From Mesorhizobium jarvisii (lineage in GTDB: Bacteria > Pseudomonadota > Alphaproteobacteria > Rhizobiales > Rhizobiaceae): a DNA stretch of 64,000 nt. The stretch lies in the NCBI RefSeq assembly GCF_003601985.1, contig NZ_QZXA01000010.1:124001-188000 (forward strand), in the 5' to 3' direction. The notes below the pieces were generated by a model. It made no database searches. It saw only the letters and a program-made list of their open reading frames with translations, and was not told the DNA's origin. The translations under genes were made by a program, and so were the position numbers. Of the stretch, positions 49,624-58,416 are shown piece after piece (the first letter of the stretch is position 1; each line of letters opens with the position of its first letter).

Positions 49624-50600
49624 GCGCCGCGACCCTCCTGGTTGCGGCCCTCTTGATTACGACGCGGGTCGAGCAGCGCTTCCATCACCGCCATGCGCAC
49701 GGCGACGCCCATCTCCACCTGCTCCTGGATCACGCTTTGCGGGCCGTCGGCTATTTCCGAGGCGATTTCGACGCCGCGGTTCATCGGGCCGGGATGCATC
49801 ACCAGCGCGTCGTCCTTGGCGGCCTTCAGCTTTTCGGCGTCGAGGCCGAAATAGCGGAAATATTCGCGCACCGAAGGCACGAAGGCGCCCTCCATGCGCT
49901 CGCGCTGCAGGCGCAGCATCATCACCACGTCGGCGTCCTTGAGGCCTTCGGCCATCGAGCGCGTGACGATGACGCCCATCTTCTCGATGCCGGACGGCAG
50001 CAGCGTCGAAGGCGCCACCACCCGTACCTGCGCGCCAAGCGCGTTGAGCAGCATGATGTTGGAGCGCGCCACGCGCGAATGCAGGATGTCGCCGCAGATC
50101 GCCACGATCAATTTCGACAGCGGCCCCTTGGCGCGGCGGATGGTCAGTGCGTCGAGCAGCGCCTGGGTCGGGTGTTCATGCGCGCCGTCGCCGGCATTGA
50201 CCACCGAGCAGCCGACTTTCTGCGCCAGCAGGGCGGCAGCGCCCGCCGACTGATGGCGGATGATCAATATATCGGGCCGCATGGCGTTCAGCGTCATCGC
50301 CGTGTCGATGAGCGTTTCGCCCTTCTTCACGGAAGAACTTGCCACCGACATGTTCATGACATCGGCGCCGAGCCGCTTTCCGGCCAGCTCGAAAGAGGAC
50401 TGGGTTCGGGTCGAGGCCTCGTAGAAGAGGTTGATCTGGGTGCGGCCGCGCAGCGTCGAGGTCTTCTTCTCGGATTGCCGCGAAATCGCGACGGCCCGAT
50501 CCGCCCGGTCGAGCAACAGCTCGATGTCGGCGGGCGAAAGGTCGCTGATGCCCAGAAGATGGCGGTGAGGGTAGAGTGGCAGGGACGAAGCGTCGGTCAT
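49620..50600 (-). CDS. pyrB: Aspartate carbamoyltransferase catalytic chain
   Basis: 326 residues. The carbamoyl-phosphate loop is EASTRTQSSFELAGKRLGAD (61-80), a variant of STRTRxSFE with Gln in place of Arg. HEHPTQALLD (about 142) and HPGPMNRGVEI near the C-terminus are the remaining active-site signatures. It condenses carbamoyl phosphate with aspartate in pyrimidine synthesis. The next gene encodes the dead dihydroorotase that probably stabilises it; no regulatory pyrI chain is present. Confidence 0.95.
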   Translation of the reverse strand: MTDASSLPLYPHRHLLGISDLSPADIELLLDRADRAVAISRQSEKKTSTLRGRTQINLFYEASTRTQSSFELAGKRLGADVMNMSVASSSVKKGETLIDTAMTLNAMRPDILIIRHQSAGAAALLAQKVGCSVVNAGDGAHEHPTQALLDALTIRRAKGPLSKLIVAICGDILHSRVARSNIMLLNALGAQVRVVAPSTLLPSGIEKMGVIVTRSMAEGLKDADVVMMLRLQRERMEGAFVPSVREYFRYFGLDAEKLKAAKDDALVMHPGPMNRGVEIASEIADGPQSVIQEQVEMGVAVRMAVMEALLDPRRNQEGRNQEGRGA

Positions 50601-50757
50601 CTCAAGGCGCTGCTATAGGGTGCGGATTTTGCGCCCGCAAGCACCAGCTTTGGATTGGCGCCTTTCTCCCCGGTATTTTCGTCGCGCACGCGGCAACGCT
50701 TGGCTATATCTAGCCGATGGCCCCGGATTCGTGGCTTTCCGACGATAGGGACGAATT

Positions 50758-52386
50758 GTGACCGACGACGTGACGAACCAGCCGCCGCCGCTGACGGGTG
50801 GCAACGCCTGGCGAGGCGATCCGTTGCTGATCCAGCTTGCCGAGCGCTTTTCCGACCCGGTGCGCAAGGACCTCGACGGTCTCGGCCGTTTCGTCCTGAC
50901 GCAGGAGGCGCAGGAGCTGGCGCGCCTGGCCAATGTCGAGACGCCGAAGCTCAGGACCCATGACCGCCAGGGACGTCGCATCGACCTCGTCGAGTTCCAC
51001 CCCGCCTACCACGCCTTGATGCGCCGCTCGGTGGCGAACGGGTTGCATTCCTCGGTCTGGGAAAATGGCGACGCCGAGATCGGCCGCCGCCATCAGGTGC
51101 GCGCCGCCCGTTTCTACCTGACCGCCGAACTTGAGACCGGGCATCTCTGCCCCATCACCATGACCAGCGCCTCGCTGGCGGCGTTGATGGCCAGCCCAAA
51201 GCTGTTTCGCGAATGGGCGCCGCGCGTGACGACGCGCAAATACGACCAGAGCCAGAAGCCGCCGGTCGAGAAGACCGGGCTGACGCTCGGCATGGGCATG
51301 ACCGAAAAACAGGGCGGCACGGATGTGCGCGCCAATGTGACGAGGGCCGAGCGCGCCGGCAGCGGCTTCTATCGCCTGACCGGACACAAATGGTTCATGT
51401 CGGCGCCGATGTCGGACGCCTTCCTGGTGCTGGCGCAGGCGCCGGAAGGATTGTCGTGCTTCCTCGTGCCGCGCGTGCTCGGCGACGGGTCGGGCAACGG
51501 CTTCCGCTTCCAGCGGCTGAAGGACAAGCTCGGCAACCGCTCCAACGCGTCTTCCGAGGTCGAATTCGTCAACGCCATCGGCGAGATGGTCGGCGAGCCA
51601 GGTGCCGGCGTGAAGACGATCATGGACATGGTGACCTTGACTCGGCTCGACTGCGCGGTGGCGTCCTCGGCGATCATGCGGGCAGGACTGGCGGAAGCGG
51701 TTCATCATGCTCGCCATCGCCAGGTGTTCGGCTCGACCTTGATCGAACAGCCGCTGATGCAGCGCGTGCTGGCCGACATGGCGCTGGATGTCGCCGCCGC
51801 AACCGCGCTGTCGTTCCGGCTGGCGCGCTCCTTCGACGAAGCGGCGAGCGATCGCGGCGAGGCGGCATTTGCCCGCGCCATGACGCCGGTGGTCAAATAC
51901 TGGGTGTGCAAGATCGCGCCGCCGCTGCTTTACGAGGCGATGGAGTGTCTCGGTGGCAATGGCTATGTCGAGGAGGCGCCGCTCGCTCGTTATTACCGCG
52001 AAGCGCCTGTCAACGCGATCTGGGAAGGGTCGGGCAATGTCATGGCGCTCGATGTGCTGCGCGTGCTCGGGCGCGCGCCCGGCCTGTTCGATGAGGTGCT
52101 GGCCGGCATCGACCGCGACCTCGGCGCCGGGGGGCGCGGCACGATCGGCGTGTTGAAGGCGGCGATGCAGGTGGCTTCGACCGACGAGGGCTCGGCGCGC
52201 CTGCTGACCGAACAGCTGGCGTTGTCGGCCGCGGCGGCGGAGCTGCGCCGGCTGGGGGCAGGGCGGATTGCCGATGCCTTCGTCGAGACCCGCCTGGCCG
52301 GCCAGTGGCGCAACACCTACGGCATGATCGATTCGCGCCACGACGCGCGCATGATCATCGACACGCTCTATCCGCCGGTGAACTGA
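50758..52386 (+). CDS. AidB-like acyl-CoA dehydrogenase
   Basis: 542 residues from a GTG, divergent from pyrB. The N-terminus (FHPAYHALMRRSVANGLHSS) and the FAD-binding part (GMGMTEKQGGTDVRANVTRA; TGHKWFMSAPMSDAFLVLAQ) match AidB rather than catabolic acyl-CoA dehydrogenases. The active-site segment YEAMECLGGNGYVEEAPLAR and IWEGSGNVMALDVLR follow. AidB is part of the adaptive response to alkylation and binds DNA through a basic C-terminal domain. Length matches Escherichia coli AidB (about 540). A terminator follows. Confidence 0.88.
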   Translation: MTDDVTNQPPPLTGGNAWRGDPLLIQLAERFSDPVRKDLDGLGRFVLTQEAQELARLANVETPKLRTHDRQGRRIDLVEFHPAYHALMRRSVANGLHSSVWENGDAEIGRRHQVRAARFYLTAELETGHLCPITMTSASLAALMASPKLFREWAPRVTTRKYDQSQKPPVEKTGLTLGMGMTEKQGGTDVRANVTRAERAGSGFYRLTGHKWFMSAPMSDAFLVLAQAPEGLSCFLVPRVLGDGSGNGFRFQRLKDKLGNRSNASSEVEFVNAIGEMVGEPGAGVKTIMDMVTLTRLDCAVASSAIMRAGLAEAVHHARHRQVFGSTLIEQPLMQRVLADMALDVAAATALSFRLARSFDEAASDRGEAAFARAMTPVVKYWVCKIAPPLLYEAMECLGGNGYVEEAPLARYYREAPVNAIWEGSGNVMALDVLRVLGRAPGLFDEVLAGIDRDLGAGGRGTIGVLKAAMQVASTDEGSARLLTEQLALSAAAAELRRLGAGRIADAFVETRLAGQWRNTYGMIDSRHDARMIIDTLYPPVN

Positions 52387-52391
52387 GCCGA

Positions 52392-52414
52392 GAGCGGCGC
52401 ACCGCTCGATTTTT
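52392..52414 (+). terminator. Rho-independent terminator after the AidB-like gene
   Basis: GAGCGG (52392-52397) and CCGCTC (52402-52407) form a short stem with a 4-base loop, followed by GATTTTT, six bases after the stop codon. Confidence 0.65.
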
Positions 52415-52543
52415 CGATCGGTTCAACGCATCCGAGGACATCGTGAGTGCGTCCTGTGGATCGCCGTTAACCTTAACAAATGGTTTCCATTGCGGCGGCG
52501 GGCGGCAAAGCCCACTGTCATTCCTGCCGAAGCAGGGACCACG

Positions 52544-53092
52544 ATGCGACACGTACTGACCTCCTTTCTGTCTGTGCACTGGGCGATTGTCTTCGCCCTG
52601 CTGGCGCTGATCTGCATAGATGGAAACCGTGGCGTGGCGGCGGCCCTCGGCGTGCTCGGTGTGACCGTCGAGAGCGCCCGGTTCGTCGATCTGCAGAACG
52701 TCGTCGTGGTCGCGCCGCTGGCGATCGCCTTGCTGGTCGTGGCGGTGCTGTTCTTCTGGGCCTTTGTCGATACGCTGATCAACGATGCGGCCAGCCCGGG
52801 CGCCGACAGCGTCGTTCGCATCGCCTTCATTTCCGCGTCCGGCGTCCTGTCGATGATCCTGATCGGTGGCGCCGCGCAAGGCATCAACGGGCTGTTCATG
52901 GTCGTCGCGGTGCAATTGGCGGCACTTCTGGCTTCCTATGTCGCGATGCTCGCCGAGCGGCGCTCCGCGGCCGCGTCGGATGACGCCGATTTTCGCGCCA
53001 CGGCGCACAGCATGGCGAAGGCAGCGGCCCACAATTCGCTGCTTTCCCTGATATCGGGCCGGACCGGGCCGAACGGGAAGGGAGGCCGCTGA
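52544..53092 (+). CDS. Inner-membrane hypothetical protein
   Basis: 182 residues from ATG 52544 (an earlier in-frame ATG at 52490 lacks support), with CAGGGACC upstream. Four membrane segments are visible (SVHWAIVFALLALICI; VVVVAPLAIALLVVAVLFFW; IAFISASGVLSMILIGG; LFMVVAVQLAALLASYVAML), then a cytoplasmic tail. No family recognised. The stop overlaps the next start (TGATG), so the two membrane proteins are probably made together. Confidence 0.75.
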   Translation: MRHVLTSFLSVHWAIVFALLALICIDGNRGVAAALGVLGVTVESARFVDLQNVVVVAPLAIALLVVAVLFFWAFVDTLINDAASPGADSVVRIAFISASGVLSMILIGGAAQGINGLFMVVAVQLAALLASYVAMLAERRSAAASDDADFRATAHSMAKAAAHNSLLSLISGRTGPNGKGGR

Positions 53093-53451
53093 TGCGCTAT
53101 ATCTTCGCATTGTGGGCGGCCCCGATGGCGCTGTTCTGGGGCTGGTTCTACCTGTCGCTCAACGACATGAATTTCGGCTATGTGATGCTGACCCGGCAGC
53201 TGCATGATTTCGTGTTCCAGCTTTATGGCCAGATGCTCGGCATCGATCCCGCGATCATCCCGGGAATGGTGGGAAAGGCCTGTATCTTCGACGGATTTCT
53301 GCTGATGGCGATATGGGCTTTTCGCCGTCGCCGCGAAATTCTGGATTGGGTCAGGCGTCGTCGTTCGGGCCCGGTTCCGCTTGACCGCCCAATTCCGTTC
53401 GATCGCCTGAATCGAGCGACTGAAGTCGGTCCAAGACTCCCTGCAGAATAA
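53092..53451 (+). CDS. Small membrane protein, DUF6105-like
   Basis: 119 residues with two membrane helices (FALWAAPMALFWGWFYLSLN; MVGKACIFDGFLLMAIWAFR). The core LTRQLHDFVFQLYGQMLGID is the pattern I associate with DUF6105 proteins of Rhizobiales. The C-terminal about 30 residues are Pro/Arg-rich and lie antisense to the 3' end of ruvX. Function unknown. Confidence 0.7.
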   Translation: MRYIFALWAAPMALFWGWFYLSLNDMNFGYVMLTRQLHDFVFQLYGQMLGIDPAIIPGMVGKACIFDGFLLMAIWAFRRRREILDWVRRRRSGPVPLDRPIPFDRLNRATEVGPRLPAE

Positions 53452-53875
53452 AGGCCGCGGCCGCCGAATCGATCTTGCCGGCACGTTTGGCGCGCGAGAA
53501 ATCCATTTCGATCAACGTCCTCTCGGCCGCCACCGTCGACAGCCGTTCATCCCAGAACACAAAGGGCAGGTCGCTCAGCTGCGCCATGTTGCGCACGAAG
53601 GCGCGCGATTTTTGCGCGCGCGGACCTTCCGACCCGTCCATGTTGATCGGCAGCCCGATCGCCACCGCGCCGACATTCTCCTTCTTCAGCAATGCCAGAA
53701 GCACGGCGGCATCGAGCGAGAATTTCTTCCGCATGATGACCGGGCGCGGGTGAGCGAAGGCGAATCCCCGGTCGGAAACCGCGACGCCGATCGTCTTGTC
53801 GCCGAGATCGAGCCCCGCCAGCGTCCTGCCGTCGGCGAGCCATGCCGGCAATTGCTCAATCGTGATGATAGCCAA
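53351..53875 (-). CDS. ruvX: Holliday junction resolvase-like RuvX/YqgF
   Basis: 174 residues, RNase H fold. GLDLGDKTIGVAVSDRGF (21-38, Asp23) is the first acidic motif; GAVAIGLPINMDGSEGPRAQ and FVFWDERLSTVAAERTL give the conserved central and second acidic parts, and KIDSAAAAFILQGVLD the last Asp. The protein is implicated in pre-16S rRNA 5' maturation and was first proposed as a Holliday junction nuclease. The last 101 bases overlap the converging DUF6105-like gene. Confidence 0.93.
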   Translation of the reverse strand: MAIITIEQLPAWLADGRTLAGLDLGDKTIGVAVSDRGFAFAHPRPVIMRKKFSLDAAVLLALLKKENVGAVAIGLPINMDGSEGPRAQKSRAFVRNMAQLSDLPFVFWDERLSTVAAERTLIEMDFSRAKRAGKIDSAAAAFILQGVLDRLQSLDSGDRTELGGQAEPGPNDDA

Positions 53876-54000
53876 CGGTTTTCCCTTGTCTTTTTCAGCA
53901 GCGTGCGTCCTTCCGGATGCGCGGCGGACACTATACCCTTTGATATCGAGGTCATCGGCGTTTTATCCTCTGGCCCGGCAATAATCGAGGAATGCATTTC

Positions 54001-54708
54001 ATGAAACTCACCTGGTACGGCCATTCGGCCTTCCGTATCGAAACCGACGACGCCAAGATCCTCATCGACCCCTTTCTGATCGGCAACCCGTCCTGGACGG
54101 GCGGCTGGGAAGGGCCGGCCGAAGGGATCACGCATGTTCTGCTGACGCATGGACACAGCGATCATATCAGCGGCGCGCTGGAAGTGCTCGGCAAGAGCGG
54201 CGCGCAGCTGGTCGCCAATTTCGAGATCTGCATGTATCTGGTCGGCAAGGGCGCCGACGGCAGCAAGATCAATCCCGGCAATATCGGCGGCACGGTCGAT
54301 TGCGGCGGCTTCACCACCACTTTCGTCCAGGCGCTGCACTCTTCCTCGTTTGGCGAAGAAGGCGGCAAGAACGTCTATCTCGGCAATCCGGGCGGGCTGG
54401 TCCTGCATTTCCCGGACGACCCGACGCTATACCATATGGGCGATACCGACATCTTTTCCGACATGGCGCTGATCAACGAATTGCATGAGCCGAAGATCGG
54501 CATCGTGCCGATCGGCGATCGTTTCACCATGGGCGGCGCGGTGGCGGCACTTGCCTGCCGGCGCTTCTTCAAGTTCGACACGGTCGTCCCTTGCCATTTC
54601 GGCACGTTTCCGATGATCGATCCGACGCCCGAGAAATTCGAGGCCGGCCTCGAAGGGTCCGGTGTGAAGGTCGCGTTGCCGAAAATCGGTGAAACGATTA
54701 CGAGCTAG
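54001..54708 (+). CDS. UPF0173 metal-dependent hydrolase
   Basis: 235 residues; start at 54001 fits CGAGGA upstream better than the ATG at 53992. MBL-fold motifs: YGHSAFRIE, LTHGHSDHISG (49-58, the HxHxDH), ALHSSSF, YHMGDTDIFSDM, and CHFGTFP near the end. The arrangement is that of the compact UPF0173 (YtkL-like) family, of unproven substrate. Confidence 0.92.
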   Translation: MKLTWYGHSAFRIETDDAKILIDPFLIGNPSWTGGWEGPAEGITHVLLTHGHSDHISGALEVLGKSGAQLVANFEICMYLVGKGADGSKINPGNIGGTVDCGGFTTTFVQALHSSSFGEEGGKNVYLGNPGGLVLHFPDDPTLYHMGDTDIFSDMALINELHEPKIGIVPIGDRFTMGGAVAALACRRFFKFDTVVPCHFGTFPMIDPTPEKFEAGLEGSGVKVALPKIGETITS

Positions 54709-54732
54709 AAACAGCCAAAGCGGAACAAATCC

Positions 54733-55149
54733 ATGGCGTTGGGGCGATCTCTTTGTGTGTCGATGTTTGTCGCGGCATCGCCCGCGCTCGCCGCGGATGA
54801 CTTCATCGAAGGCGTCTATCTGCAGTCCGAGGAGCTTTGCACGCAGGCCAGGAAGGACACGCTGCAGAGGCTGATCGATGCCGGCAACATCGTGCTTTCC
54901 GTGCATGGCCTGCAGGGCGTTGAATACAATTGCGAATTCGTGCAGGTCAGCAAGGCGACACGCTCGCCGAGCTGGGCGGTGACGGCCATCTGCCAGGAGC
55001 CAGGCTATGTCTTTCCCGATGTCCTGTCGGTGACGCGGATCAGCCCGACGCAGATCGATCTCGTATCGGTCCGGCCGATCGATGACGAAAGCGAAGCGAG
55101 CGGCAACAGCGGCAGCTATTATCTGTGCGAGGGCGTCGCCTTGCCATAG
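54733..55149 (+). CDS. Secreted hypothetical protein
   Basis: 138 residues. A signal peptide (MALGRSLCVSMFVAASPALA, cut before ADD) is followed by a small domain with four cysteines (EELCTQARKD, EYNCEF, TAICQEPGYVFP, YYLCEG), probably two disulfides. Periplasmic or exported. No family recognised; it follows the UPF0173 gene by 24 bases. Confidence 0.75.
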   Translation: MALGRSLCVSMFVAASPALAADDFIEGVYLQSEELCTQARKDTLQRLIDAGNIVLSVHGLQGVEYNCEFVQVSKATRSPSWAVTAICQEPGYVFPDVLSVTRISPTQIDLVSVRPIDDESEASGNSGSYYLCEGVALP

Positions 55150-55274
55150 ACTTGTCCTTGGACCGATGGCCGTGAGCCAGGGCGCCACCACGGCCTGGTC
55201 TCTCGCATGATGCATGTTGCGCCGCGCGCGCGGCGCCGCTATAGCCCGGACTGGTTTTCCCCGAGGCAAAATCT

Positions 55275-55562
55275 ATGTCCGTTGATCTTCAGACTGTGAA
55301 GCGCGTCGCGCGTCTCGCCCGCATCGCGGTGAGCGAAGAAGATGCAGAACGCATGACCGGCGAACTGAACGCCATACTGGGCTTCGTCGAGCAACTGAAC
55401 GAGGTCGATGTCTCCGGCGTCGGGCCGATGACCTCGGTGACGCCGATGGAGATGAAGAAGCGCCAGGACGTCGTCACCGACGGCAACAAGGCGGCCGACA
55501 TCGTCGCCAATGCGCCGGCGACCGAAGAGAATTTCTTCCTCGTGCCGAAGGTCGTGGAGTAG
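55275..55562 (+). CDS. gatC: Asp/Glu-tRNA(Asn/Gln) amidotransferase subunit C
   Basis: 95 residues, the usual size. TVKRVARLARIAVSEEDAER and GFVEQLNEVDVSGVGPMTSV are the family signatures, and ATEENFFLVPKVVE the standard ending. GatC wraps around GatA and GatB and stabilises the complex that converts misacylated Glu-tRNA(Gln). First gene of gatC-GNAT-gatA; gatB is not in the window. Confidence 0.95.
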   Translation: MSVDLQTVKRVARLARIAVSEEDAERMTGELNAILGFVEQLNEVDVSGVGPMTSVTPMEMKKRQDVVTDGNKAADIVANAPATEENFFLVPKVVE

Positions 55563-55569
55563 GGCGCCG

Positions 55570-56025
55570 ATGGCAATCGAGATCGCCATCGAGACACCGT
55601 TGCAGGACGATATGCGCGGCCTGGTCAAGGAACTCAACGAGACCTTGCTCGAATTGACGCCGCCGGAGCACTGCTATCATCTGACAGTGGAGCAGATGGC
55701 CGGTCAGGACACGACCGTTTTCATCGCCCGCGACAATGGCATCGCCATCGGTTGTGGTGCGCTGAAGCGCCATGGCGGCGCCATTGGCGAGGTCAAGCGC
55801 ATGTATACGCGGCCTTCGCATCGCGGCCAGAAAATCGGCGCCAGCATCGTTGAGCGCGTCGAGGCGCTGGCGCGTCAGGAAGGGCTGAAGCGGCTGGTGC
55901 TGGAGACGGGCGACCGTCATCCCGCCGCTTGGACCGTCTACGAACGTGCCGGGTTTTTGCGCTGCGGCCCGGTGCTGGATTATCCCGATTCCAAGTGGTC
56001 GGTGTTTTACGAAAAGAGCCTTTGA
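55570..56025 (+). CDS. GNAT family N-acetyltransferase
   Basis: 151 residues from ATG 55570, 7 bases after gatC. The acetyl-CoA-binding core is GEVKRMYTRPSHRGQKIGAS (R-x-x-G-x-G/A loop), followed by RLVLETGDRHPAAWTVYERA and a C-terminal FYEKSL. The substrate is unknown. It is embedded between gatC and gatA, and its stop overlaps the gatA start (TGATG), an arrangement seen in related Rhizobiales. Confidence 0.88.
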   Translation: MAIEIAIETPLQDDMRGLVKELNETLLELTPPEHCYHLTVEQMAGQDTTVFIARDNGIAIGCGALKRHGGAIGEVKRMYTRPSHRGQKIGASIVERVEALARQEGLKRLVLETGDRHPAAWTVYERAGFLRCGPVLDYPDSKWSVFYEKSL

Positions 56026-57590
56026 TGAGCGACCTGACCAGACTGACGATTTCACAGGCCCGCGCCAAGCTGCGCGGCAAGGAAATCACCGCGACCGAGA
56101 TCACCGAGGCCTATCTCTCGGCCATCGATCGCGCCAATCCGGCGCTCAATGCCTATGTCGCGGTGACTGGCGACAGGGCGCGTGACATGGCCAAGGCGTC
56201 CGACGCCAGGCTGGTCAAGGGCGAGGGCGGTGCGCTGGAAGGCATTCCGCTGGGGATCAAGGACCTGTTCGGCACCGAAGGTGTCCACACCCAGGCCTGC
56301 AGCCACGTGCTCGACGGCTTCAAGCCACTCTACGAATCGACTGTCACCGCCAATCTGTGGGCGGATGGCGCGGTCATGCTCGGCAAGCTCAACATGGACG
56401 AGTTCGCCATGGGCTCGTCCAACGAGACGTCGTATTACGGCCCGGTCATCAACCCGTGGCGGCGTTCGCGCCTCGACACAGTGGTGATGCCGACGACGCA
56501 TCAGGGCGACGGCGGTTTCGTCTCGGCCGGCGGCACGAAAACCCAGCGCAGCCTGGACAACGCGCAGCTGGTGCCGGGCGGTTCTTCCGGCGGCTCGGCA
56601 ACCGCCGTCTCGGCGTTCCTGTGCGCCGGCGCGACGGCGACCGATACGGGCGGCTCGATCCGCCAGCCGGCGGCCTTCACCGGCACCGTCGGCATCAAGC
56701 CGACCTATGGCCGCTGCTCGCGCTGGGGCATCGTCGCCTTCGCCTCGTCGCTCGACCAGGCCGGTCCGATCGCGCGCGACGTGCGCGACGCCGCGATCCT
56801 GCTCAGGTCGATGGCCTCGGTCGATCCGAAGGACACCACCTCCGTCGACCGCCCGGTGCCGGACTATGAGGCGGCCATCGGCAAGCCGATCAAAGGCATG
56901 AAGGTCGGCATTCCCAAGGAATACCGCGTCGACGGCATGCCCGAAGAGATCGAGGCGCTGTGGCAGAAGGGCATTGCCTGGCTGCGGGATGCCGGCGCCG
57001 AGATCGTCGACATTTCCCTGCCGCATACGAAATACGCACTGCCGGCCTATTACATCGTGGCGCCCGCCGAGGCGTCGTCCAACCTGGCGCGCTATGACGG
57101 CGTCCGCTACGGCCTGCGCGTGCCAGGCAAGGACATTGTCGAGATGTATGAGAAGACCCGCGCCGCCGGTTTCGGCCGCGAGGTCAAGCGCCGCATCATG
57201 ATCGGTACCTATGTGCTGTCGGCCGGCTATTACGACGCCTACTACCTGCAGGCGCAGAAGGTCCGTAATTTGATCAAGCGCGACTTCGAAAATGTCTTCG
57301 CTGCCGGCGTCGACGTCATCCTGACCCCGGCGACGCCGTCCGCCGCCTTCGGCATCGCCGACGAGGACATGGCGGCCGATCCGGTGAAAATGTACCTCAA
57401 CGACATTTTCACCGTCACTGTGAACATGGCCGGCCTGCCGGGCATCGCCGTGCCTGCCGGCCTCGACCCCAAGGGGTTGCCGCTTGGCCTGCAGCTCATC
57501 GGCCGGCCGTTCGAGGAAGAGACGCTTTTCCAGACCGCTGCCGTCATCGAGCAGGCGGCCGGCACATTTCAGCCTGAGAAGTGGTGGTAA
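56025..57590 (+). CDS. gatA: Asp/Glu-tRNA amidotransferase subunit A
   Basis: 521 residues. The amidase triad is Lys79 (GIPLGIKDLFG), cis-Ser187 (PGGSSGGSA) and Ser211 (DTGGSIRQPAA). It releases ammonia from glutamine and channels it to GatB. Relative to most GatA sequences there is an insertion of about 34 residues at 147-180 (RSRLDTVVMPTTHQGDGGFV), between NPW and LVPGGSSGG, which I have seen in Phyllobacteriaceae. It starts inside the GNAT stop codon. Confidence 0.95.
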   Translation: MSDLTRLTISQARAKLRGKEITATEITEAYLSAIDRANPALNAYVAVTGDRARDMAKASDARLVKGEGGALEGIPLGIKDLFGTEGVHTQACSHVLDGFKPLYESTVTANLWADGAVMLGKLNMDEFAMGSSNETSYYGPVINPWRRSRLDTVVMPTTHQGDGGFVSAGGTKTQRSLDNAQLVPGGSSGGSATAVSAFLCAGATATDTGGSIRQPAAFTGTVGIKPTYGRCSRWGIVAFASSLDQAGPIARDVRDAAILLRSMASVDPKDTTSVDRPVPDYEAAIGKPIKGMKVGIPKEYRVDGMPEEIEALWQKGIAWLRDAGAEIVDISLPHTKYALPAYYIVAPAEASSNLARYDGVRYGLRVPGKDIVEMYEKTRAAGFGREVKRRIMIGTYVLSAGYYDAYYLQAQKVRNLIKRDFENVFAAGVDVILTPATPSAAFGIADEDMAADPVKMYLNDIFTVTVNMAGLPGIAVPAGLDPKGLPLGLQLIGRPFEEETLFQTAAVIEQAAGTFQPEKWW

Positions 57591-57618
57591 GGGTATCGAT
57601 CATCTGAAGGGGTGAGCG

Positions 57619-58416
57619 ATGTTCTTCTATCTTTCCAAGGTCTTCTGGTTCTTCATCCAGCCGCTCAACCTGACGATCTTCCTGCTTCTGGCGGGATTGA
57701 TTGCCGGGCTGATCGGCCGGCGGCGGCTGGCCTTCACCGGCAGTGTCCTGGCGTTTCTAATCCTGGCGCTCTCGACCTGGACGTCGCTTGGCGCGATGAT
57801 GCTGAACCCGCTCGAGGAGCGCTTTCCACGGCCGCCGCTGCCGCAAAAGGTCGACGGCATCGTCGTGCTCGGCGGCGGCTTCGAGGGCGCCATTAACCTC
57901 GCGCGTGGCGGCTATGAATTGAGCAGCAGCGGCGATCGCATGGTCGAGACCGCAATCCTCGCCCGGCGCTTCCCACAGGCCAAGGTGGTTGTATCAGGCG
58001 GTCACGGCGCGTTTTTCATCGACGCCGAGGGGGACGCCGACACCGCGTCCCGCCTGCTCGTTCCGCTCGGTGTATCGGCCGATCGTCTTGTCCTGGAAGA
58101 CAAGTCCCGCAACACCTACGAAAATGCTGTCTTCAGCCGCAAACTTGTCGAGCCGAAGCCGGGCGAGACCTGGCTGCTGGTGACCTCCGCCTTCCACATG
58201 CCACGGGCCAAGGCACTGTTCGACAAGGCTGGTTTTCCAACCGTTCCATGGCCGGTCGACTATCACACCTCCGGCAAGGAAGGTGTCGGCTTGTTTCGCG
58301 ACAATGCGATTGATTCCGTGCAGAACACCACCATAGCGCTCCGCGAATGGATCGGGCTTTTTGCCTATTGGCTTTCCGGCCGCATCGATCAGCCCTTTCC
58401 GGGGCCGGGCGGCTGA
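57619..58416 (+). CDS. YdcF/ElyC family membrane protein (DUF218)
   Basis: 265 residues. Two N-terminal membrane helices (FWFFIQPLNLTIFLLLAGLI; LAFTGSVLAFLILALST) precede the DUF218 domain: DGIVVLGGGFEGAINLARGG, KVVVSGGHGA, LEDKSRNTYENAVFSRKLVE and LLVTSAFHMPRAKALFDKAG. Members such as ElyC and SanA act in envelope biogenesis. The last 28 bases overlap the converging DUF599 gene. Confidence 0.88.
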   Translation: MFFYLSKVFWFFIQPLNLTIFLLLAGLIAGLIGRRRLAFTGSVLAFLILALSTWTSLGAMMLNPLEERFPRPPLPQKVDGIVVLGGGFEGAINLARGGYELSSSGDRMVETAILARRFPQAKVVVSGGHGAFFIDAEGDADTASRLLVPLGVSADRLVLEDKSRNTYENAVFSRKLVEPKPGETWLLVTSAFHMPRAKALFDKAGFPTVPWPVDYHTSGKEGVGLFRDNAIDSVQNTTIALREWIGLFAYWLSGRIDQPFPGPGG

